Origin: Mactromeris polynyma
Lineage: Eukaryota; Mollusca; Bivalvia; Venerida; Mactridae
Length of the DNA: 64,000 nucleotides
Assembly: GCA_032209605.1 (NCBI GenBank)
Contig: JASFXZ010000054.1
Location: 1,054,001 to 1,118,000, forward strand
Reading direction: 5' to 3'
Notes under the pieces: model-generated
Seen by the model: only the letters and a program-made list of their open reading frames with translations
Database searches by the model: none
Told to the model about the DNA's origin: nothing
Program-made: the position numbers and the translations under genes
Part shown: positions 11,181-21,687 of the stretch, one piece after another
Layout: every line of letters begins with the position of its first letter
Position numbering within the stretch: the stretch's first letter is position 1

Positions 11181-13652
11181 CATAGATAGATAGATAGATT
11201 TTATTCAGTATTGGTTGCACAAACATGGAAATTTAAAAACAACATGTATAATAAAACAATTGAGATACATACATGTGAATTTGTAAACAACCATGACAAG
11301 CATACCAACACTAAGGATTACACAAAAAAGAGAGAACTCTTATTTCCATTGTGGTCCTTTAGTGTTGGTGGCATGACATAGAGAGGCATCTCTAATAATG
11401 AGAATAATAATAATAATAATAAATTGCACAAATGTATCAGGTATAGTCTTAGGGTGGTATCACAGTTATTCTACTACAGGGTGCTAAGTTTAATATTACA
11501 TGTAAATGTATCTACAATCAATATCACAGATTTTAAATAAATTAAAAAACATGTTTAAGTGAAACAGGTTCCAATACTGAAATGCATTAATGTGAATAAA
11601 CAAGTAGCTAAATGAATAAATAAATAAATATATAAAAATAAATTAATTAAATTCTTAATAAAATAGATTCATTTAATGGATAAATAATATAAATAAAATA
11701 AATAAATAGTTAAATCACTTTAAGATTCTAAATTGTCTAAAAAATGTGTTTTTACTTTAGTTTTAAAATCAGCCAACTTTTCCGTGTGTGCTATACTAGC
11801 AGGCAATTGATTCCAAAGGGTTATACCAGAAAAGAAAAAGGATTTAGACCCAAAACCTTTGACCTTTGGCACCGCAAACCCCCCCTGTCCACTCAGTCTA
11901 GTTTTATAGGAATGTATAGAGTCTTGAGATATAAAATGGTCTACCATATAGTCTGGGGCTAAGTTGTTTTTAATTCTAAAAACATGACACAGAATAATTT
12001 GGTGTACACGTTTATTGACTGGTAACCAATTAAGGGATTTGAAATGGACATGACCTATGTGTGACCTTGCATCAAGGTCAAGCACAAACCTGATTAACTT
12101 ATTTTGGGTGGTTTGGAGTTTGGATTTAAGGGACTGGGTCAGACTATTATACCATATAGAACAGGCATAGTCAAAATGACATTGGATAAGGGCCATAACC
12201 AGGAGTTTCTTGGTGTGTTGGGTAAGGTAACCTTTTTTACGATATAAATATTTTAACCTTGCATTAGCCCTTTTAAGTATAGAGCGGGCCATGAAATCAA
12301 ATGATAATGTCTGATCAATAGTTGCACCAAGATATTTTACAGCAGAGGTGGGTTCAATAATAGTACCGTTACATGAAATATCAAGAGTAGAGTTTGACCT
12401 AAGTCTATGTTTAGACCCGAATAGAATGGACTCAGTTTTACCCAAATGGAGTGATAACTTGTTATCCACTAACCATTGACTAACAAGATGCAGGTCATTT
12501 TTTAAAGATGATTCTACAGTTGACTTACATTTACCTGAAACTAAAATACCAGAATCATCAGCATATAACAAAAGCTTGTTTTTAACCACAGCTGACATAT
12601 CATTAACATAAATTAAAAATAAAAGAGGGCCAAGTATGGACCCCTGTGGAACTCCACATTGTTTGCACTAAGCTGAGTTAAATATTTCAATACCTGATTT
12701 TCAGAAACTAAAGAAAAGGAGTAGCTATTCAACACTACACCTAAATTGGCATAAAATTTTGTAACAAAAGATTTTCCAAACTTGTTAATACAAACTGGCA
12801 ATTTTTCAACAAGCTTTGAAGCAACTGTAGTATAAAATGAGTTAAAACAATCTGCAATAATTTTCTTATCAAAACAAATATCACCCTCAATATTAAGACA
12901 TATATTGGTACTTGAAGAAGATAACCCTTTCTTGGAGGGCAAACCAAGATTTTTAAGAATAGACCAGAGTGACTTGGAATCATTTTTATTGTCTTCAAGG
13001 GACTCAGTAAAAAAGCTTTTCTTAGCAGAATCAATCATATATTGTGTTTTGTTTCTAAAAGATTTAAAAGTACTATAATTTTCAGCACTTTTGTCATTTT
13101 TATACTTTTTAAAAGCCAAATCTCTCTGTTCTATTGCATTTAAAATATCAGTATTAATCCATGGTTCTGTTCTTTGTTTAATTCGAAGTTGCTTAACTGG
13201 AGCAATATTATCCACAACAGACATAAAAATATTCTTAAAGAGATCCCACGCAACAGACGCACTGTCAGAAAGATTAACACTGGACCAATCTGCAGCCAAC
13301 AAACTTGCATGAAAATCCTCACAACTATAATGTTTCATAGAACGAGTAGTAATGTTATTGTGAGTTCCAACGAAGGACTTATTCACCTTTCGTGTACAAA
13401 ATATCATATAGTGGTCACTAAAACTGGTTTCAATAACTCCAGATTGAGAAATGTTATTTGAATCAGAAACTAATATCAGATCAATAATGGTTGATGTTGT
13501 ACTACAAGTTCTTGTAAAATCATGAATTAATTGAGTAAAATTAAACATATCAATGAAAGAGTTAAAAGTAGAAAATAGAGTTGATGTTCTAGAAGTTTTT
13601 GAAACGTCAGTATTAAAATCTCCTAATAAAATAGTTTCATACTCGGAAAAGT
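11181..13652 (-). mobile_element. Non-LTR retrotransposon (Jockey/CR1-like group), 5'-truncated and internally deleted
   Basis: On the minus strand the element reads: C-terminal part of an APE-type endonuclease, linker, a remnant of reverse transcriptase, then a 3' UTR ending in AATAAAATC(TATC)n at 11181-11203. The tetranucleotide tail is typical of several LINE clades. The 5' end is lost inside the endonuclease: only the part from the GDFN motif on is present. The element lies inside a dispersed repeat whose intact copy is at 10103-10191, which fixes both boundaries to within a few bases. A short ATGA-type duplication may flank it, but it is too degenerate to assert. Confidence 0.85.
11720..12658 (-). 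pseudogene. LINE reverse transcriptase, palm end to C-terminus (5' part deleted)
   Basis: Reading starts at CGVPQGSILGPLLFLIYVND, the RT motif preceding the catalytic YADD box, which follows as LLLYADDSGILV. Downstream are the thumb (KYLGATIDQTLSFD) and the usual C-terminal region (ARLKYLYRKKGYLT, FDYACSIWYNS, GITLWNQLPASI). The stretch between the fingers and GVPQGS, normally well over 100 residues and carrying the motif-A aspartate, is missing. The junction with the upstream frame lies at about 12658-12662. One of the catalytic aspartates is therefore absent and the enzyme cannot be active. Confidence 0.85.
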
Positions 13653-13692
13653 GATTTTCATTTTCGTCGACATCCAACATCGGCATAGGCAT
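12613..13692 (-). pseudogene. LINE endonuclease C-terminal half plus linker (broken)
   Basis: The open frame contains the endonuclease motif ILLGDFNTDV near its start and SDHYMIFCT about 90 residues later, both characteristic of the AP-endonuclease domain of LINEs. Next come a charged linker (EPWINTDILNAIEQRDLAFKK) and the first part of the RT fingers region (FNSFYTTVASKL, LKYLTQLSANN). There the frame breaks: the next bases are those of the GVPQGS motif but read out of frame, and a stop follows. The first 18 or so residues of the open frame come from the target repeat, not from the LINE. The product would be non-functional. Confidence 0.8.
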
Positions 13693-13722
13693 AAACCGAT
13701 AATGTCTATTTAGAGTCGTATT
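13653..13722 (-). repeat. Left half of the dispersed repeat split by the LINE
   Basis: The reverse complement contains GGTTTATGCCTATGCCGAT and GTCGACGAAAATGA, matching the intact copy at 10103-10191. The other half (GGGGTTTTCTCAAAC in reverse complement) lies at 11149-11180, on the far side of the LINE. Confidence 0.65.
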
Positions 13723-15435
13723 AAGGAGGTGTTTCTCATTTCGAGATGGTCTTTATGAAAGAATATGTTAGCGGGGTATTGGACGCCAAGATTTGTAGAC
13801 TTGTACCCAACTTATTCATCATAGTATTTACCTTAGATTAAGGTCGCATATAATCAATTGATGGGTCAATGAAATTTGGGTATTCATGCATATGCGAACG
13901 CCTCGTATTAGCCAATCAGAATGTAGGGATTTCCTGAATTTGGAATTATTCCAACACGTCCTTTTGAACAACATTGTCAACGGAATATAGGACAAGGAAA
14001 GGCTTATCATGAAGAATGTTGATTTAGATCTGTGATTGCGGAAAATGAAGGGTAAAAATATAGGCCGATGTTCATTGTCATCAACAGAGTGTCGACATTT
14101 GTTGATCATGTGACTTTAGTGCGTGTAGATCTATAAACTACGCTCATAGATGTTTTAAGGGTTTTAGACGCATCGGTATTGTGCTCGCTTGTGCTGCAAG
14201 AGTCACAGCGGTGCGTCAGTCAGTCAAATTTATGCAACATTTTGATAGCTGAACTTTGTATGTAAATATGGTTTGAATGTGGACATTCGTATCTATGATT
14301 GAAGCTGATGCTTTAAATTGCTGATTGTACTACTATGGTGACATAATTCTGCCACTAGTTAACTACTTAATTAATTAAAAAATTATGTAGTTAACTAGAT
14401 AGGTATCGTGATAAATTTTCGTACCAGATAAATATCTTAACACGAACAATTGTCTGATAGTGCCCATCAACAGTCCGTAGCCAGAGGCAAAATTAAACAG
14501 AGGCAATAAAGTTGGGGTGTAGGGGTCCTCTCACGGGGGATTTTGTAAATATAGAAGCGTTTCCTGCGTTTTCTGGTACCAGTAAAGTGATTTATCAAGT
14601 GTAATTGTGTTACTTTAGCTATTAATAGAAAGAAAGGGCGATCCTTGGGTGTCCCTGAGCGTCACGCAGCTGGTGAATGTCCAAGCAGTCGATTGACATG
14701 TTTCTGTGTACAAATATAAGTGCCAAACCTTTAAGTCCACCTTCCTGCATGGTTGATCTTGTTTTCTTAAGGCACCAAACGGCAAGTATTCGGCTTTATA
14801 CCGGATATAATGCGAATAAAAAGTCTCAGAGATTACATAATGTTGTTCCTCAAGGCTGGCACATTGCCAGCGAAATATGAACTGAAATTAATTCTATCAC
14901 GTCATGTGTAAGACATAGAATTCCAGCAAAGGATCGATGTCTAAACCAGAAAAATTCGGATATCACCTAAGTTTAACCAAAGATAAGTTTAAAATGTCGA
15001 CGAGCGTTTTATTAGTGATTATGTTTTCTTTGAAAAAAAAACTCCAGGAAAGATTCAGGAATGTACGTCGAGTGTCACGTTTGTGGTTTTCATATTTAAA
15101 TTAAGTAGAACATGCATCTCGTCATTATAAATGTCGACACAAGTTGAGTTAATGATGATGCTTTCTACGAAATAAACATCAAGATCCGGTTATGAAAGAT
15201 GTATATGTACGATATCTAGCACCGTGGAATTCGGTTAAATGAAATTAAGTTGTTCATGCATCTTATTTTTATAAATGATACCATTAGCCGCAACAAACAT
15301 TCATAACTAGTACATTAAGTCTGACTGATTTTGTCAATAACTAAATCAAGCAATGAGTGGTTTCATTTATTGACATATTAATGTGATTCTGTGACACAGT
15401 CCATCTTGTCTGTCTGGCGTTCTGTATTACTGTTT
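13723..15435. other. No gene recognised; one MITE-like relic
   Basis: No coding or RNA feature could be supported. The 93-residue minus-strand frame at 13828-14109 and the 67-residue frame at 14677-14880 show no family resemblance. The only structured piece is the inverted-repeat relic at 14331-14470. Confidence 0.45.
14331..14470. mobile_element. Diverged MITE-like relic with a 12-bp palindrome
   Basis: It shares the start (ATGGTGACATAATTCTGCCA), the AGATAAATATC word and the GTGCCCA end with the nested element at 7378-7556. In its centre, CTAGTTAACTAC at 14355-14366 is inverted perfectly as GTAGTTAACTAG at 14387-14398 around an AT-only loop. Confidence 0.5.
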
Positions 15436-15439
15436 TTTC

Positions 15440-15895
15440 TTGTTTATTTACCATGATATGTCTGTCTGTCTGCCGGTCTGCCTGTCTGTCTGCGATACAA
15501 TAGGTCCGTCCGCCAGAAAGCTTGTCCATTTGCTCGCCCGAACCCCCGTTCATTTGCACGCCCTTACGCCCGTCGGTTTGCGCCCAAAAACGCCCGTCCG
15601 TGCTTCGACCCGAACGCACGTCCGTTTACTCGCTCTAACGGCAGTCAATGCACCACAATGCCCGCCCGTTTGCCAGTCAGTGCATCGAAAGGCCCGCTTA
15701 AACGCCATCCCTATTACCCGCCCTAACGCCTGACAGTGCGTCCGAACACCCGTCCGTCCGTTTGCCCACCCTAACACCCGTCAGTGCGCCCGTCCGTTTG
15801 CACACCCTAACGCCCGTTAGTTTGCCAGACCGAACATCCGTCATTGCGTCCACCGAAACGCCCGTCCGGTTGCAAGCCCAAATGCCCGTCCATAC
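15440..15895. repeat. Degenerate CCCGTCCGTTTGC-type minisatellite
   Basis: Loosely spaced words CCCGTCCGTTTGC, CGCCCTAACGCC and CAGTGCRTCCG recur at intervals of about 15-30 bp on the plus strand. The array is GC-rich against its AT-rich surroundings and much more diverged than the two arrays that follow. Its open frames on both strands come from the repeat. Confidence 0.7.
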
Positions 15896-16320
15896 TCCGC
15901 TCTGTTTTACTCCGTGATGCTCTGTTCCATTCTGTTTACTCAACGCTGCTGTACTCCGCTCTGTTTTACTCCGTGATGCTCTGTTCCACTCTTTTTACTC
16001 AGCGCTGCTTTACTCCGCTCTGTTTTACTCCGTGATGCTCTGTTCCACTCTTTTTACTCAGCGCTGCTGTACTCCGCTCTTTTTTACTCCGTGATGCTCT
16101 GTTCCATTCTGTTTACTCAACGCTGCTGTACTCCGCTCTGTTTTACACCGTGATGCTCTGTTCCACTCTTTTTACTCAGCGCTGCTTTACTCCGCTACGG
16201 TTTACTCCATGATGCTCTGTTCCACCCTGTCTACTCAGCGATGCTACACTCCGCTCTGTTTTACTCCGTGATGCTCTGTTCAAATATATTTACTCAGCTC
16301 TGTTTTACTCCGTGATGCTC
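15896..16320. repeat. 59/60-bp tandem repeat, about 7 units
   Basis: The words TTTTACTCCGTGATGCTCTG and TTTACTCAGCGCTGCT recur with a period of 59-60 bp from about 15896. Units differ by single substitutions. It grades into the next array, which shares the TGCTCTG/CTCTAC vocabulary and so probably derives from it. Confidence 0.85.
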
Positions 16321-17240
16321 TGCACAAGTCTGCTGTGCTCTACACAACTTTGCTCTGCTCTGCTCTACACAATTATTCTCTGCTCTACTCAACGTTGCTC
16401 TGCTCATCACAACAGTGATCTACTCTACACAACAGTACCCTATCCTACACAACTGTACACTGCTCTACACAACTGTACACTGCTCTACACAACTGAACTC
16501 TGCTCTACACAACTGCACTCTGCTATACACAACTGTACACTGCTGTATACAACTGTACTCTGCTCTACACAACTGTACACTGCTCTACACAACTGTACTC
16601 CGCTCTACACAACTGTACACTGCTCTACGCAACTGTACACTGCTCTACACAACTGTACTCCGCTCTACACAACAGTGTTCTGCTCTACACAACTGTGCTC
16701 TGCATTACACAACTGTGCTCTGCTCTACACACTTGTACTCCGCTTTACACAACTGTACTCCGCTCTACACAACAGTGCCATGTTCTACACAACAGTGATT
16801 TGCTCTACACAACAGTGTTCTGCTCTACACAATTGTGCTATGCTCTACACAAATGTACTCCGCTCTACACAACAGTGCCATGTTCTACACAACAGTGCTT
16901 TGCTCTACACAACAGTGTTCTGCTCTACACAACATTGCTCTGCTCTACACAACAGTGCTCTGCTCTACGTAAACAATGTTCTGCTCTACACAACTGTACA
17001 CTGCTCTACACAACTGTACTCTGCTCTACACAACAGTGCTCTGCTCTACACAACAGTGCTCTGCTCTACACAACAGTGCTCTGCTCTACACAACAGTGCT
17101 CTGCTCTACACAACAGTGCTCTGCTCTACGTAAACAATGTTCTGCTCTACACAACTGTACACTGCTCTACACAACTGTACTCTGCTCTACACAACAGTGC
17201 TCTGCTTTACACAACTGTACTCTGCTCTAACCACTGTGCT
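16321..17240. repeat. 20-bp tandem repeat (TGCTCTACACAACTGTAC type), about 46 units
   Basis: The unit CTCTACACAACTGTACACTG, with variants carrying AACAGTG, repeats every 20 bp with few indels. A marker variant containing CTACGTAAACAATGTT occurs at about 16966 and again at about 17126, so a block of about 160 bp was itself duplicated. The 273-codon open frame across it is a by-product of a stop-free unit. Confidence 0.95.
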
Positions 17241-17738
17241 CTACTAAGTAGGCTGTAGGAGTATGCATTTAGGCAAAAGTCAATATACTATTAGTTTGTG
17301 GAAATATGTTTACATTGTACTGTTTTGATGTATTAGATTTGAGAGACAAACACGTTGACAATCATGGCATTTGCTAGAAGGACATGGACACATTGCATGT
17401 GCTGCATTATTTACTGCGTTAATTTGAGAGAACCTTATTGCAGCGAAAATACATCGACAAAATTACTGTAATTTGCATGTCATGTTGATATGAATGAAAC
17501 AATTAAACAACACGCGACACGTCATGTTACACTGAACGTACGAATGAATGTGACTGGGTACTCTTTTAGTATTAAATTAATTGGATTTCCTCTTTACCTA
17601 GTTCGACGTGTGGTCCCGGGCGGATGGAAAAAGTATGCCAACGTTTGAGCAAACTACCACGGTATTTGAGCTACGCAATTTTTGAAACTTTACCAAGTTG
17701 ATCAAGTTACATAAGCCTTTCTCAAAGAAACTGTTGAA
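17241..17738. other. No gene recognised
   Basis: Unique sequence between the 20-bp array and the LINE fragment. The 5' boundary of that LINE could lie anywhere within the last part of this stretch. Confidence 0.4.
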
Positions 17739-18435
17739 ATGGCCAAAGCTTTAAGACGAAACGTTAGAAAATGTTATAAATATCTAGGTAAATTACAAGC
17801 GCGAGTAGCTCGAATAATACAAAAGGAATTTGCCAACCTTGATGACTCAAAATTACTCAATAAATTAAATTGGATATCGTTTGAAAATGTTTTTTTATCA
17901 TTCTGCAGTCCTTGTTTACAAAGCTTATTGAAATCAGAGTTCCCAGTGCATTCGATCATTATTAGTGTTTTATCCAATAGTATATACAGCTTAAGATCAA
18001 TGAAAAACAATGACTTCGTCACGCCAACTTTTAAAACGAACTACATGAGAAATTCTTTCACAAATGTAAGTGCTATTAATTGGAATAAAATTCCCAACAA
18101 TATAAGATCAGTCTCGTCAGTAAATACATTCAAAGGAACATTAAAATCATTTTTATTACAAAAAGTCTACACTCTAGTCTGTTTGTTATGAAAATTTTTA
18201 ATAGCATTTGAATATTACTATATATTAATACATGTATATATGTATTGTTTACAATAGGAACATCTGATTAGTGATTGTCTTGAATGAACGAATGTATGCT
18301 ATATAATTATTGTGTTTCAATTTATGTTGTTTTCTGTTAGAAGGTCATGTTTTATTTAGGAAGTGTACGACTGTTTTCTTATACATCTTTACATGTTACC
18401 TTCTATAAATAAAGACATTATTATTATTATTAAAT
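17739..18435 (+). mobile_element. 5'-truncated LINE: reverse transcriptase C-terminal tail, 3' UTR and (ATT)n tail
   Basis: The open frame 17739-18191 (150 codons) shows the conserved C-terminal region that follows the RT domain in Jockey/CR1-group LINEs: KLQARVARIIQKE, LNWISFEN, YSLRSMKNNDFVTP, then SAINWNKIPNNIRSV and FKGTLKSFLL. The first dozen or so residues do not look like LINE sequence, so the true truncation point is probably near 17790. A short UTR leads to AATAAAGACATTATTATTAT at about 18407-18432, a polyadenylation-type signal followed by an ATT-repeat tail, as at many LINE 3' ends. It is a different family from the LINE at 11.2-13.7 kb. It has no endonuclease or catalytic RT motifs and is inactive. 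Confidence 0.8.
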
Positions 18436-18559
18436 AAAAGTTTCTATATCTACGGAGTGTCAGAATGTAACGCTTTTTCTTTTGTATTTCTATAATCTTT
18501 TATATTAGGAATGGGGAGTCTTAATTTGTTGTGTGAAAGCCTTGAAAATGAACAATGTT

Positions 18560-18760
18560 CATTAATATTAATGTTCAGATGGTCATTACCCCGCCCAGTA
18601 ATCTCAGTTCGTGGAGGTCCGGGTTCGATCTTCGGTCGGGGCAGGTCATGTTGTTCCGTGGCATTTGGCTACGCTCATGTGTCCTCCACCTCTGATTCAT
18701 GTGTAGAAGTTGTCAGCTGTTTGTGGAAGGGTGAGAAATAGTCTGTTTTCCTCTCGTACT
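18560..18760 (+). mobile_element. tRNA-derived SINE-like segment
   Basis: GGTCCGGGTTCGATCTTCGG at about 18616 resembles the T-arm and B box of tRNA promoters (GGTTCGANNCC), as in many tRNA-derived SINEs. The GGTCGGGGCAGGTCATG that follows continues the acceptor-side-like part and then a non-tRNA body. No good A box or intact cloverleaf is present, so this is not a functional tRNA gene. No second copy lies in the window. Confidence 0.4.
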
Positions 18761-18803
18761 ATCCTGTGTTATAGGTTATGTTATCTCGTAATAGTGACTG
18801 CAG

Positions 18804-18945
18804 TACGGTCGGTTAAGGTGGTGAAGTCGCCATGTGTTTTGACAAGTTTATCAACTTGAGCACTGCTGTGGTTAGTAAAGTTGTACATGTAGAATGACTT
18901 TTGATGATATTTCACATTCCGGTAAATGCACAAAAAATGATGTGG
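18804..18945 (+). repeat. Dispersed repeat D1, copy without MITE
   Basis: The sequence from ACGGTCGGTTAAGGTGGTG to CACATTCCGGTAAATGCACA occurs here as one 142-bp block and again at 19879-20272. There the same left and right halves are separated by about 260 bp containing MITE M1 copy 2. The halves differ by only a few substitutions. Confidence 0.8.
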
Positions 18946-19878
18946 CAGGGTTCACTTTTAGTGGATTTAACCTTAAGTCCCGGTGTTTTCTAGTACGATA
19001 TGTACGGGTTTTTCTCCCAGGTGATAGCACGGACGCCGCTTGTGGGCTCCACTTCTCATGTATATAAGGTGCTGCTCTGTCGTGGCATTTTGGCGGCTAT
19101 CAGTAAATGTCATTGGAAGGTAGGAGTGGTATACATGTGTGAAACTATGTAGGTATTTCTTAAAACAACTCTTTCGTTTTCAATGGTTTATCTTGTTCGT
19201 TTATTGGTTCTAATTTCTTTACGCGCTTTCGAGCTCAATGTCTTTAAACCTTCTTTCGTGGCTGTCAGAAAATGTCGCTGGCACTCGTTATATTGTTTTA
19301 TTGTTTCTAACATTGCAGCATGCAATAGGCACCATTAATGACGGAAGTGTGTGTTTGTGTGGACAGGAAATGTTGTAATAAGTACATGTATTTGTACCTG
19401 TTGAGGTTGTAGGGACCTCATCCCTATGTAAGCATGACCTTGGTTATTTTTGTAAGACTTCATGTAAATTGTTATGTATATGAAATGTACTTTTATGTAC
19501 TACTTGTAAACTTGTGCTGATGCATTTATCTGTGTTAATATACCAGGACTGTCATGCACGGCGGTGAATGAACCCTTGGCATGCAAGGGGACGGTACTCC
19601 TGTCTGCCGCGTATACATATATTTCTGTTAAAATCACATACTGTTTAATTACAAGCTCTTCAAAAAACTATTTGTACGTTTGTGATCTTACCATATTTCA
19701 GAACAGTTTGGTTTGTTTGGTGTGTATACTGATTTGAAAGAACCACATGCTGGTGAAATGGATTTCCTTTTACCAAGGGATATTCATGTTGCTTATTAAC
19801 TGTGAAGTCTCCAAAGAAATAGATTATATTGGTATTGTTTTTACTGAGGTGTCAACCTCACAAAATAGCACTATAACA
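18946..19878. other. No gene recognised
   Basis: Unique sequence between the two D1 copies. It contains a TATATAAGG box at about 19061, but no coding sequence follows that I can recognise. Confidence 0.4.
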
Positions 19879-20272
19879 TACGGTCGGTTAAGGTGGTGGA
19901 GTCACCATGTGTTTTGACAAGTTTGTCAACTTGAGCACTGCTGTGGGATTTCCAACTTCTTATGCACTGCAAGTGACCTCATTAAAAGAAAACGTCGCAT
20001 GTTACGTCACTATGTGCGAGCAGGAAACACTATTTACTCCATATGGTCACTTCGTTTTCATATTTCCATATGGGGCAAGCATTGCTTACTGTCAGTACAT
20101 GGTGACGTTACATATGACGTTTTCTGGAGATGACATCACTTACACAAGAGGTTGGAAATCGTACAGCGGGCCTCATTTACACATTTATGGATTAACTCAA
20201 TACACTGTTTAGTAAAGTTGTACTTGTAGAATGACTTTTGATGATATTTCACATTCCGGTAAATGCACACAA
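19879..20272 (+). repeat. Dispersed repeat D1, copy carrying MITE M1
   Basis: Left half 19879-19946 ends GAGCACTGCTGTGG. Right half begins TTAGTAAAGTTGTAC at about 20210. The intervening segment holds MITE M1 copy 2 plus about 35 bp (TTTATGGATTAACTC...). The left-end word is also the presumed terminal word of the MITE, so the copy at 18804-18945 could be a pre-insertion state or the product of an imprecise loss. Confidence 0.75.
19933..20174 (+). mobile_element. MITE family M1, copy 2
   Basis: A 242-bp element matching copy 1 along its length: GAGCACTGCTGTGGGATTTC at the left, CATATGGTCACTTCGTTTTC and CCATATGGGGCAA in the middle, and the inverted end GGTTGGAAATCGTACAGCGG at the right. The short open frame over it (19907-20212) is not a gene. 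Confidence 0.75.
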
Positions 20273-21687
20273 AATTGTTTAGTATTTTTTAATATCAAAA
20301 GTATTTTTGGAAAGGAGAGAATTAAATCAATAAAAATTTAAACAAATGGATTTTCAAACTCACTTCTTTGTTTCTGTTGTTGTTAGTTTGGAATAAAAAC
20401 TTAATTTAATGTTGTTGTTTTAAAATAGCTCGATAGCATGAGATAGATTTGATTAATATCGTTGTATAACGTGTATCTTTTGCAAAAGTAGTGTTTGTGC
20501 AAGTAGCCTGATTTACCGGACCAACATGTACAATTGACAGCACCAAACGTTCAAATAACTTCAGCATTTTTCAGCATTTTTACAAAAGTATATCAGTGGA
20601 TATCATTAATTCAAGGACTGTATAACGATAAAGCAGTAAACATTTCACCTTGCTTTAATATGTTGTTTCAAACATATTGCTAAAAAGCAAATATGGCTAT
20701 TTTCTAGGGTATATACCGCCGTAATATCGGTAAGGGGGATAACTACAACAATCATTTTTCGTTTATAATGCTGTCACAGGCTCGATTTCTGTATCGAGTT
20801 GTTGTTTGTTTGTGATTAACTCAATGCGTGTGGTAGATTGTTGGATGGAATTATGTAGCCGTCAGATCGTATAGTGGTATGTTAGGTTTGAAATGTTATA
20901 CTCCAAATTATGATTTAACTATAAACAAAACCAAACACAGTTATTGCAGTAGCGAGTAAGTAATTCAAATACTCTGAACTCTGAACTCACTGGCGGTTTT
21001 ATACTAAATTATGCCCTTAAATCCTAATAGATATTAAACCCTAAATAATACAATACGAATAAGCAAAAAGAGGGCGTGTTGAAATATTCAACAATGTTCA
21101 GATCCTAAAATCCTTTGTTTTAGTGTAAAGCCTAAGCTTTAGAGGTTACACTGACCTAAATGGTCAGCAACCTATGTAAAGAAATGAAGATATGCACTGC
21201 CTTATATACCCAGTCAGTGAGTAAAGGTTAAATGTGCGAGGTGAGAGGTCATGTAGACTTTAAACTCATATCATACACTGCAAGTAGATTTGCAATGCAT
21301 GGGTGATTTAATGTCCCTGACCAACGAATTTAATGCTAGCTATAAGTGACAAGATGACACAAATACATGAAGTATAAACTGGGGGAAAACCAGAAATAAA
21401 ATGTTAAGGCATAAACAGTCCTATTACAATACACAGATGTTTCCCTTTAATTTATGCATGGCCTAAAACCCAACATTCCGGTACATTCGTCTTACACGTG
21501 TCAACAAGGAAGTTAATATGTAATATGTAAACCACGGGTCACGTATCAGGGGATTTTTCTGTCGATTTTTGCCCACAGAACAAAATGTCAGCTTCAGAAA
21601 ATGAAATTTTAGTGTCAATGAAATGCATAATAGCATAATGCATCATTAAACATTTACATAGAACTGACTTTAAATTTATCACTAATA
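20273..21687. other. No gene recognised; contains a dispersed-repeat copy
   Basis: Non-coding. Apart from the segment at 20578-20735, nothing with recognisable structure was found. Confidence 0.45.
20578..20735 (-). repeat. Dispersed repeat D2, copy 1
   Basis: The reverse complement contains CCTAGAAAATAGCCATATTT, GGTGAAATGTTTACTGC, TATCGTTATA and TTTTGTAAAAATG in the same order and spacing as the plus-strand segment 40685-40830. The two are roughly 75-80 percent alike by eye. No terminal repeats were seen, so its class is unknown. Confidence 0.6.

Noticed and set aside
16312..17258. 273- and 187-codon plus-strand frames rich in STQLYSALHN
   Set aside because: Translation of the 20-bp tandem repeat; no start context or domain.
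18600..18680. tRNA gene
   Set aside because: Only a B-box/T-arm-like segment is present. No A box, anticodon stem or acceptor pairing could be drawn, so a SINE relic is more likely.
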